Assembly (NCBI GenBank): GCA_013002105.1
Contig: JABDKS010000021.1
Location: forward strand, 1 to 10,557
Direction: 5' to 3'
Source: Pirellulaceae bacterium
GTDB lineage: Bacteria > Planctomycetota > Planctomycetia > Pirellulales > Pirellulaceae
DNA length: 10,557 nucleotides
Part shown: positions 1 to 6,037 of the stretch, one piece after another
How positions within the stretch are numbered: the first letter of the stretch is position 1
Layout of the letters: every line of letters begins with the position of its first letter
Made by a program: the position numbers and the translations under genes
Notes under the pieces: model-generated
What the model was told of the DNA's origin: nothing
Seen by the model: only the letters and a program-made list of their open reading frames with translations
Database searches by the model: none

Positions 1-477
1 ACCGATTTATTAGACGGTGCCTTGGTCTCGCCGCAGAGGCTCATTTAGTAAAGACGAAAGCCACGATGAGGTCTATCGTCACGTCGGCAATTTGCGACGT
101 TGATTGCTCGCGCAACCAAAACACTCCGTGGCTGAGCGGATGACCAACTGTGATAAAGAAACTTGAAGTGATCGGTTGCAATCTGTGAACGCTGACGCGA
201 TCCACCCTATCGGCGCTGCGTCCTTGTTGTTCCGAACATCTGGTGCCATGTTGGTTGCCGAGCGGCTTTGATGTTGGGCGTGCCGCAAGATATCGGTTTT
301 ACAGTCTGCGCAGTTTTTGGACTGAGGTGTTAGTTTTCTGTTCGAAAACGGTACCGCGTCTCAGCGTTGAGGGCTTTGCCGTGCCGGCGGACCTTTGAGG
401 CCGCGATTGGCCGGTTTCCCCGTGGGACCTCGCGACGGAGGTGGCCCGCCCGGACCGCTGACCGACGGCGACCTCGG
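1..477. other. Gap without a convincing gene
   Basis: I see no supportable gene here. A plus-strand frame runs in from the left edge and stops near base 140, but its 46 codons resemble no family I know. The largest minus-strand frame (79-288) starts at TTG, has no ribosome binding site and has unremarkable composition. The GC-rich part at about 400-477 lies just downstream of the stop codon of the beta-helix gene. It has no clean stem followed by a T-run, so I cannot point to a terminator. Confidence 0.5.
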
Positions 478-2160
478 CTACGGTGCGCCAACGTCGAAAT
501 CGGAGTTGGACTCATCCGTCAAAGCTCGGACATGGTTTTCTGCGGACGCCAAAGGCTCTCCGTTCAGCAGCGCGACGACGTCCGCAGGGTTCGACGACTC
601 CAGCGAGTTGCCGTGCACGATTGGCGGTGACGCCGGCTGCGAGACCATGAAGGCTGCTTTGCTGGCACGACGAACAACGTTATTGACTGCTGTGACATGC
701 CCCTCCGACGATGACAGAGCATGCCGCCACCCATTGATCCGGTTTCCAACCGCCGTCACTCGTGCGCCTTTCAAGCCCCAGATTGCGAAGTTCGGAGGTC
801 CGACAACGCGGAACGATGTTCCGTCAAAGTGGTTGTCCTCGGCGTGAATGGTACCAGCGACTCGAATTCCCGCGACTCCACCGCCGCGGATGACATTTTT
901 CGAAAACGTCGCCGTTGCGCCCTCGAATACCATCACGATCGGCGGCAGTCCGCCTTCGCGTGAGAATTCGTTACCAGCGAACAGCACCTTCCACCCGGGA
1001 TTCACACCCACAGCCACCAGAGCGTTGTCGATCACCCGGTTATTCATGACCAGAGACTCGCCCCCGCCACCCGCGTCGAATCCGATGCCCGACGTCTTGT
1101 TGTGGTGCAGATAGTTCCCCATCAACACTGTTCGCGTACCACTCATCTGTCCGATACCGGCTTTATCATTCTCATAACACTCGTTGTCCACAATGACCGG
1201 TGTCGCCCCTGTGCGAGACCCAATACCGGCCCGCTCGTTTTTGTAACAACGGTTGTCACGAATAATCGGAGCGGCTTGTTCGCGGACACCAATTCCCGCG
1301 TAACCGTTTGCGTAGCAGTCGTTGTCCTCCACGATCGGACGAGTTTCACTTCCGGTGCGAATACCAATTCCAGCTCGCCGGTTTTTGTGACACCGATTGC
1401 CCCTGATGATCGGGCACGCCCCCTCGCTGACCCCAATGCCTGCCCGAACGTTGCCATAACACTCATTGTCGATCACCAGCGGACTGGCATTGTCGTGACC
1501 GATACCAGCGTAGAAGTTTTCGAAGCAGACGTTGCTCTGGATGGTTGCGGTATTGCCACGCATGGCTCCGATCCCACCGCCCATGTTGCGGTAGCAGTAG
1601 TTGTGGAGCACCAATGGAGAGACTCGCTTTCCGTCCACTCCCATTATTGCGATCCCCGAGTATCCGACATGACGCACGATGTTGTTGCTGATCGTGCAAT
1701 TCACACCGATGGCGGCAATGCCGGCCACTCCTGGCTCTCCAATAGGTTCGTAGGACTGCTGCTCGCCATGCGTTTCGAAATGACGCTTCCACTCCAAGTT
1801 GTCATACACACCAACATTTTGCACGGTGAAACCGTCAAGTATTGAGTCGTCGGCCATGTCGACGCCGGCTCCCGAACCATCCATGCCACCGCCGTCGATA
1901 ATTGTTGTCTCGGCTCGTTTCAGGCCGAGTTTGCCCTTTGAATCGTCACCAGCGCTCCGCAGAGTCATACCTGGCTTCATTGTCACTCGCTCGCGGTACG
2001 TGCCAGCGGCGACCAGAATGGTGTCGCCAGACTTTGATGCGTCGATGGCTGACTGGATCGTGGTGAAGTCAACGGGAACGTGTCGTTCTGCGCCAACGAT
2101 GATTCCAGGGAGAGCAGCCAGCAGTAGAGCGGCGATGGTCGCAAGGCGGGTTGACGACAT
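478..2160 (-). CDS. Secreted right-handed parallel beta-helix repeat protein
   Basis: This 560-residue protein starts with a signal peptide (residues 1-24, hydrophobic ALLLAALPGI, likely cut after VGA), so it should be exported. Residues 28-95 resemble the N-terminal cap of pectin-lyase-like/DUF1565 proteins (TTIQSAIDASKSGDTILVAA, then TIIDGGG). Residues 145-400 are parallel beta-helix (PbH1) coils. The core, about 187-360, repeats every 22-25 residues with the pattern xNxCYxNxxAGIG. AGIG-like turns end at 198, 221, 243, 266, 291, 314, 337 and 360. Asn stacks in each coil, and Cys stacks at 189, 212, 234, 257, 282, 305 and 328. No catalytic residues can be named, so the role could be polysaccharide binding, polysaccharide cleavage or a surface function. 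The fold is well supported and the function is unknown. The ATG at 2160 fits the signal peptide, but I see no clear Shine-Dalgarno sequence. The gene stands alone, with large gaps on both sides. Confidence 0.93.
   Translation of the reverse strand: MSSTRLATIAALLLAALPGIIVGAERHVPVDFTTIQSAIDASKSGDTILVAAGTYRERVTMKPGMTLRSAGDDSKGKLGLKRAETTIIDGGGMDGSGAGVDMADDSILDGFTVQNVGVYDNLEWKRHFETHGEQQSYEPIGEPGVAGIAAIGVNCTISNNIVRHVGYSGIAIMGVDGKRVSPLVLHNYCYRNMGGGIGAMRGNTATIQSNVCFENFYAGIGHDNASPLVIDNECYGNVRAGIGVSEGACPIIRGNRCHKNRRAGIGIRTGSETRPIVEDNDCYANGYAGIGVREQAAPIIRDNRCYKNERAGIGSRTGATPVIVDNECYENDKAGIGQMSGTRTVLMGNYLHHNKTSGIGFDAGGGGESLVMNNRVIDNALVAVGVNPGWKVLFAGNEFSREGGLPPIVMVFEGATATFSKNVIRGGGVAGIRVAGTIHAEDNHFDGTSFRVVGPPNFAIWGLKGARVTAVGNRINGWRHALSSSEGHVTAVNNVVRRASKAAFMVSQPASPPIVHGNSLESSNPADVVALLNGEPLASAENHVRALTDESNSDFDVGAP
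1081..1593 (-). repeat. About seven tandem 69-bp coding repeats (beta-helix coils)
   Basis: This stretch encodes residues 190-360 of the beta-helix protein. Successive units of 22-25 residues each carry NxCYxN followed by AGIG. The spacing of the conserved Cys is 23, 22, 23, 25, 23 and 23 residues. The units have diverged at DNA level, so this is an old protein repeat rather than a recent tandem duplication. Confidence 0.85.
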
Positions 2161-2456
2161 GTGAGGCGGGTCTGTTGAAGTGTGAGACGGACAGGACCTA
2201 TCTTATCCAAAAAACCACCGGGCAAAGTGGCCGCAACCTGAACAGACCGTTTGCCGCGACCTGGTGCGCGCACTGAGGGAACCAATGGCAGTCACTCAGG
2301 ATCGAGTGATTCCCCGACGCAAGAATGTTGCCACCATTGCTGGTATTCATCACGATCGCGATCGCGGGATGGCTGGGCTGGAATCCTGAGGATCCAAGGC
2401 CGTGAGATCATCGTGCTATGGGCGGGCAAAGGGCGTCGAGGGTGGCATCGGAAACC

Positions 2457-2471
2457 CGGGGCGGTGCCCCG
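2457..2471. other. GC-rich hairpin CGGGGC-GGT-GCCCCG
   Basis: This is a perfect 6-bp all-GC stem with a 3-base loop. On the plus strand it is followed by AGCTAGGAGGTTTTGCC, which has only a short T-run, so a terminator reading is weak. It lies about 300 bp upstream of the beta-helix start and about 85 bp before the small-ORF candidate. The role is unknown. Confidence 0.3.
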
Positions 2472-2543
2472 AGCTAGGAGGTTTTGCCTTTTCAGGACCG
2501 GATAGAACGGCGAGTTACCAAAATTCGCTACGACCACCCGAGG

Positions 2544-2549
2544 GGAGGT
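2544..2549 (+). promoter_or_regulatory. Strong Shine-Dalgarno GGAGGT before the small ORF
   Basis: The sequence GGGGAGGTCAAAG directly precedes ATG at 2555. The GGAGG core is 6 bases from the start codon, a near-ideal spacing. Most annotated genes in this window have weaker sites or none, so a site this good in a supposedly empty gap argues that the small ORF may be translated. Confidence 0.35.
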
Positions 2550-2554
2550 CAAAG

Positions 2555-2638
2555 ATGTGTCGATACCAATGCTGCCTGAGAGAGTTCGACAGACGTTCTA
2601 GCCGTGTCGCCTCTTGCATGGCAAATGTTTGTTGCTAG
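2555..2638 (+). CDS. Candidate cysteine-rich microprotein, 27 residues
   Basis: This is an ATG-to-TAG frame of 27 codons in the intergenic region. It has a Shine-Dalgarno core GGAGG 6 bases upstream. Six of 27 residues are Cys (positions 2, 6, 7, 21, 26 and 27), arranged as CxxxCC near the start and a CC pair at the end. Basic and acidic residues (LREFDRRSSR) lie between them. The paired clusters could bind metal or form disulfides, but this is speculation. The same frame is open further upstream to an ATG at 2402, but that longer version has no comparable ribosome site. No homologue is known to me. A chance ORF with a fortuitous ribosome site remains possible. Confidence 0.28.
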   Translation: MCRYQCCLREFDRRSSRVASCMANVCC

Positions 2639-2673
2639 TGCTGGTGCGTAGTCAAAGTGTTCAAATGAAACCG

Positions 2674-2777
2674 AGAGCAATTTTAGTTTTCTCGTAGGCC
2701 AGGACCTGTCCTGGCGCAGCTGTGCCAGGACAGGTCCTGGCCTACGATTGATCCCACGTATTAAGTAAAAATGCTCT
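2674..2777. repeat. Large palindromic intergenic repeat (24-bp perfect arms)
   Basis: Arms 2692-2715 and 2724-2747 are exact reverse complements over 24 bp (core GGCCAGGACCTGTCCTGG). They are separated by 8 bases, GCAGCTGT, that nearly complete the symmetry. Outside them, 2674-2690 (AGAGCAATTTTAGTTTT) and the reverse complement of 2760-2777 (AGAGCATTTTTACTTAAT) match at 13 of 15 leading positions, so the dyad extends imperfectly over about 104 bp. The inner arms hold smaller internal palindromes. No T-run follows on either strand, which argues against a simple terminator. It is likely a dispersed REP/MITE-like element, which cannot be shown from a single copy. Confidence 0.75.
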
Positions 2778-2956
2778 AGTAGCGCGGACGCCTTGTTCCG
2801 CCAGTCAATTGTTGAGGCCGACCAATTCGTCAGACAGTGTTTGGTCCGGACACATGCGTAGCAGTCGTTCGGCGGCATCGCTGACACTCAGCCTGCAATG
2901 TTTTTACGCGCACCCATGCCAGGGTAACGATGCAATTGGCTAGGCGGTGGGACGTG

Positions 2957-4270
2957 CTAGGCGCTAAAGCGTTGGATGCGGATGGCGGATGCTTGACCTT
3001 GCGGCGTAATGTTGGCGCTGATGAAATTGTCGCCAGCGGCGGTCCCCGATTGGGTGCACGCATTGATCGGACAATTTGGATCCAACGAATCGCAGTTGAG
3101 GATTGGGAACAAGTCACCGCCTAGCGAAGTCAGACTTGCGACGACTTCGACCATGCTGCCGCCGGCCCCCAAATTCCCCATGTGCCCTTTGACGGTCGTC
3201 ACGGGAGGCTGTTGTTCGGGAGTACCGAACACATCGGCAATCGCTTCGGCTTCCTGCTGATCACACTCGACGGTGCCCAGGCCATGGGCGTGGATGTGGC
3301 CGATCGATTTTGGGTCGGCATCACCGAGCGCCGCGCGGAGCACGTTCGCCATCGCGGTTTTCAGAAAGTCGCTGCCCGCGGGCGGTCCGACGGCGCTGCT
3401 GCCGTAACCGACAATTTCGCCCAGTATCGTCGCACCACGTGCGGTTGCATGCTCCAGCGTTTCGCAAACCAGAGCCGCTGCACCCTCGCCAACCACGCTG
3501 CCGTCCCGACCGGTGTCAAACGGCCGGCTCATCGCAGTCGGGTCATCACGGTCACCAGCAAGTTTTTCTTGCAACGACGCGTGCAATGTTCGCAGCGGAT
3601 GTATCCTTGTGCCAGTAGATCCAACGATCAGGACATCGGCATGGCCCCGGTTGATGGTCGAGTAGGCTTCACTGAGTGCCGCGCAGCCGGACGCTTCACG
3701 GACCGTCAGCGAATTGTTGGGACCGCGCAGGTCGTTGTAGATAGCGATGTGACTTGCCGGCATGTTGGGCAGATACTTCAACAGCCACAACGGACTGACT
3801 TCCGGTTTGCCAGTCTGTCCCCAGTTTTCGAAGATAAACTCGCCGTCCTCGCCCATGCATTTGGCGATCCCGTGCGCGAATTCTTCGGGTAGTGACAGAA
3901 TATAGTCGCAGCCGTAGACGACACCGGTGCGATCGCGATCGCGTTGGTCGGGTTCAAGTTCGGCACCGTGTAGTGCTAGTTGTGCGACCGCGACTCCCAT
4001 TTCGATTTCGCGGCACATCACCTTGGATCCCTTACGGATCGTACGTTGGAGCTTTTTGTCCATCGGACCATAGTCCGAGATGTCGCCGGTAAACGCGGAG
4101 GCTTCGGCACCGTAATTGGTGCACAGCACATCCAAGGGAACTTTCGTAAGTGTGCCGACACCGCTGGTGCCCGCGCGGAGTGCAGCAACCAATTGGTCGG
4201 CTTCGTTTCCCAGCGGGCTGACGACTCCGACTCCGGTGATGACGACGCGACGCAACGAGCTTTTGTCCAT
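2957..4270 (-). CDS. Beta-ketoacyl-ACP synthase-like protein with degenerate active site
   Basis: At 437 residues the protein is close to FabF length and keeps thiolase-fold landmarks: RRVVITGVGVVSPLGN (7-22), GPNNSL before the nucleophile elbow (183-188), FDTGRDGSVVGEGAAALV (251-268) and AHGLGT (328-333). In active synthases a Cys-His-His triad plus Lys does decarboxylative condensation of malonyl-ACP with an acyl chain. By motif alignment the nucleophile Cys is Glu192 (VREASG for TACTSG), the first His is kept (His329), Lys361 is kept, and the second His is Asn366 (KGHMGN for KSxxGH). The GFGGTN loop near the C-terminus is replaced by ISANIT (417-422). Cys196 lies four residues past the elbow. 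Ordinary condensation is therefore unlikely. It may be a chain-length-factor-like partner, a decarboxylase-like enzyme, or a repurposed fold. No ACP or partner synthase is nearby. The ATG at 4270 has no clear Shine-Dalgarno sequence. Confidence 0.9.
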   Translation of the reverse strand: MDKSSLRRVVITGVGVVSPLGNEADQLVAALRAGTSGVGTLTKVPLDVLCTNYGAEASAFTGDISDYGPMDKKLQRTIRKGSKVMCREIEMGVAVAQLALHGAELEPDQRDRDRTGVVYGCDYILSLPEEFAHGIAKCMGEDGEFIFENWGQTGKPEVSPLWLLKYLPNMPASHIAIYNDLRGPNNSLTVREASGCAALSEAYSTINRGHADVLIVGSTGTRIHPLRTLHASLQEKLAGDRDDPTAMSRPFDTGRDGSVVGEGAAALVCETLEHATARGATILGEIVGYGSSAVGPPAGSDFLKTAMANVLRAALGDADPKSIGHIHAHGLGTVECDQQEAEAIADVFGTPEQQPPVTTVKGHMGNLGAGGSMVEVVASLTSLGGDLFPILNCDSLDPNCPINACTQSGTAAGDNFISANITPQGQASAIRIQRFSA

Positions 4271-4578
4271 AGGGATGCCTGAGTCTCAGGCGAATTGAAT
4301 GGGTAGCGAGCGTTGGATGCCGCCGACCACTTCATCGCGACAATCCCTTCGCGGCCCATTCTATGCCCAAAATGCGACTTCACAGAGGGGGGGCTTTGCT
4401 CGATGTGGTCGACGAGACAGCGACTCGTCCGCACCGGAGAGCTGGATCAAAAAGTCCATCGCTGGCCGAATCGTGCAAAAAAGGGGCCTGGAACCGATAA
4501 CCGCCATCGGCCGTTGGGACGCGACGCACGATTGCTTGCCGACCCCTGGCGGGGGCCAACAGCTTTCCCAGACACGGA
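4271..4578. other. 308-bp gap, probably leader/promoter of the synthase-like gene
   Basis: Both flanking genes are on the minus strand. Besides the dyad at 4277-4291, the gap holds a run of seven G at 4387-4393 and a minus-strand TTTTTT at 4477-4482. Overlapping frames on both strands reach into neighbouring genes and lack recognisable domains. A minus-strand TAGAAT at about 4357-4362 could serve as a -10 box, but I cannot find a good -35 partner. Confidence 0.4.
4277..4291. promoter_or_regulatory. 15-bp dyad just upstream of the synthase-like start
   Basis: GCCTGAG-T-CTCAGGC is a perfect odd palindrome with 7-bp arms. It ends 6 bases before the ATG at 4270, where a ribosome site would be expected. 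It could be a repressor operator or, in RNA, a GCCUG/CAGGC hairpin with a 5-base loop over the initiation region. It is a single site, so the function is inferred only from position and symmetry. Confidence 0.3.
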
Positions 4579-5766
4579 CTAATACCGCCCGCGATTGGGT
4601 GATCCTGCCCCGGTTGCGATTTGTGGTGTCAGGGGAGACGTCGTCAGATTTTCCGATGCGCGACCGCGAAATTCGATGAACATCAATGCATCCGCACGTC
4701 CAGCGGTCGTTCCGGTCAACATTTCCAGATTCAACAACGGCACCGCCGCTTGGTTTCGCTCGGGACTCGCCACCACTCCGCACGAGAGCAGCAACACCAT
4801 GTCCGATGGCCATCGGAACCGTTCGTGCAAGCGCCAGCTGACCACCTGCGGCACATCGATCTTGGTCCGGTGGACTTGATTGTTTGGCAGCGGTAAATCC
4901 AGTTGCACAGGTTTCAGCTTATCGACTTGATCGATGTTCGCCTTGATCACGCAGTCGATGGTTTGCCCGTCAACACTCAACAAGGGGCTGATAGCCAAAC
5001 GGTACCCTTCTTGAACTTCACCCGTCTCCGGTTCATACGGCGGCCAGCCGGTAGGTGCGGGTTTGATATTCCGAACATAGTTGCGTCCGCGAGTTCGCGC
5101 TAGGTTCTCGGTTTGTCCGTTGTAAGTGATCATGTCCAACGACTGGACTTCGCGTGTATCGGTTCGTTGACGCAACATGTTCAACACTAAGGCTGCGTTC
5201 TCTTTGCTCAACAACCAAGCTTGGACACCGGCCGAGTCGACGGGTACATGCTGCATCATCAGATGGGCTCGGCTGCGCCAATTTGGATTGCCCACGGTCA
5301 TGACACGCAGGTTCATGACTTGGGGAGCTTTGTCGCCGGCGACAAATCGATCGACGACCTGCGATACCATTTCGTGCATTTCACGTGTGTGATAGACCGA
5401 AAGTTGGTCACGGTCGGCGTTCAAAAAACCAAATGGGGCCGTGAACCAAACGTCCGATCCAGTTTCTCGCAGAATCCAGTCGACGATGGCTTGTTCGGGA
5501 TGATCGTGCTTCGTCAGGTATCCCGTGTAAGGTCGCAGATCATAGACTCGGTGTTCTTGGTTGGCGGTACGTGGCAGTTGCCCACCGCCAGTCACGCTGC
5601 CCTGTGCGTTGGGACGGGCGGATGCGTTGTTCTGCAAGCTCGGTGGTGTCTGCGCGGTCGACGGCAACTGATTATTGACCTGTGCCGTCACGACCTCTGT
5701 GCTGCACAGCAGACCGGCAGCAATGAACAAAAAGTAAAACGCGAAAGCCGTCGTCAAACGTCGCAT
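4579..5766 (-). CDS. Exported secretin-like protein, function unknown
   Basis: From the ATG at 5766 the protein has 395 residues. It opens with MRRLTTAFAFYFLFIAAGLL, a signal peptide likely cut after VVTA (residue 28), then a Gln/Asn/Pro-rich linker to about 70. Residues 74-141 (RVYDLRPYTGYL through MVSQVVDRFV) resemble the small domain before secretin pores. Residues 254-278 (YRLAISPLLSVDGQTIDCVI and following) and 316-335 (WPSDMVLLLSCGVVASP) resemble strands of the secretin beta domain, and PLLNLEML about 345 resembles its terminal segment. The resemblance is pattern-level only, and the protein is short for a pore-forming PilQ/GspD secretin. A TTG at 5805 would add 13 residues in front of the signal peptide, but it falls at the predicted transcription start. 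AGGG lies 9 bases before the ATG at 5766, so I prefer that start. No type II or IV secretion gene is nearby. Confidence 0.85.
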   Translation of the reverse strand: MRRLTTAFAFYFLFIAAGLLCSTEVVTAQVNNQLPSTAQTPPSLQNNASARPNAQGSVTGGGQLPRTANQEHRVYDLRPYTGYLTKHDHPEQAIVDWILRETGSDVWFTAPFGFLNADRDQLSVYHTREMHEMVSQVVDRFVAGDKAPQVMNLRVMTVGNPNWRSRAHLMMQHVPVDSAGVQAWLLSKENAALVLNMLRQRTDTREVQSLDMITYNGQTENLARTRGRNYVRNIKPAPTGWPPYEPETGEVQEGYRLAISPLLSVDGQTIDCVIKANIDQVDKLKPVQLDLPLPNNQVHRTKIDVPQVVSWRLHERFRWPSDMVLLLSCGVVASPERNQAAVPLLNLEMLTGTTAGRADALMFIEFRGRASENLTTSPLTPQIATGAGSPNRGRY

Positions 5767-5810
5767 TGATTCCATCCCTGAGTCGATTGGATCTTCTTCT
5801 GACAAACCCG

Positions 5811-5840
5811 CGTATAGTCCTTTGTGCTGACCGACGGCAA
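5811..5840 (-). promoter_or_regulatory. Candidate sigma70-type promoter of the secretin-like gene
   Basis: Read on the minus strand, TTGCCG (5840-5835) and TATACG (5816-5811) are separated by 18 bases. Each matches the housekeeping consensus at 4 of 6 positions. Transcription would begin near 5803, giving an untranslated leader of about 37 bases before the ATG at 5766. That would rule out the TTG start at 5805. Consensus matching alone is weak evidence, especially in this phylum. Confidence 0.35.
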
Positions 5841-6037
5841 GTGAGAAACCGGAGCAGGTTTGGTGCGACAGGGGATTTAGGTGGTCTGTATCAACAATTC
5901 GCGGAGGCTCGTTGCCCGAGTGGTTGATTTGATGTCATTTTCCGTCGCAGCCTGAAAACTTCCTTGCGGGCGTCGTATTGATCGCAACAATGAGAACTCG
6001 GAATCTCATCTTAGGGGCAGCGATTGAGATCGAATCG

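Larger units (their letters stand above)
2161..2956. other. Long gap with hairpin, small ORF and palindrome
   Basis: This 796-bp gap lies between two minus-strand genes. The longer frames in it (for example 2292-2552 and 2549-2887, both minus) look spurious: one runs straight through the palindrome at 2692-2747, and none has a recognisable domain. The items I can support are listed separately: a GC hairpin at 2457-2471, a candidate small ORF at 2555-2638 and an inverted repeat at 2674-2777. A second short stem (GCGGA/TCCGC, 2784-2801) follows the inverted repeat. Confidence 0.6.

Noticed and set aside
79..288. 69-codon minus-strand frame near the left edge
   Set aside because: It starts at TTG, has no Shine-Dalgarno sequence, no domain and no supporting context.
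338..352. CTGTTCGAAAAC matching the reverse complement near 10479-10490, considered as element ends
   Set aside because: A 12-base match between two places in 10 kb is expected by chance, and nothing between looks like one mobile element.
1102..1845. 247-codon plus-strand open frame opposite the beta-helix gene
   Set aside because: It is exactly antisense to the repeats of a well-supported gene. The repeated coil codons keep the opposite frame free of stops. It has no domain and no ribosome site.
2347..2363. GCGATCGC-type motif, also at about 3929-3944, recalling the cyanobacterial HIP1 octamer
   Set aside because: Only two clusters were noticed, one of them inside a coding region as Asp-Arg codons. 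The proteins do not look cyanobacterial.
2692..2747. Reading the large palindrome as an intrinsic terminator
   Set aside because: No T-run follows on either strand, and the symmetry extends well beyond a normal terminator stem.
3182..3892. 236-codon plus-strand open frame opposite the ketosynthase-like gene
   Set aside because: It lies wholly within a gene with clear family motifs on the other strand, and its composition (Arg/Cys-rich) is typical of an antisense shadow.
4477..4510. Possible minus-strand terminator after the secretin-like gene (CCGAT/ATCGG stem, then TTTTTT)
   Set aside because: The 5-bp stem is weak and the T-run begins 11 bases after it, too far for an intrinsic terminator.
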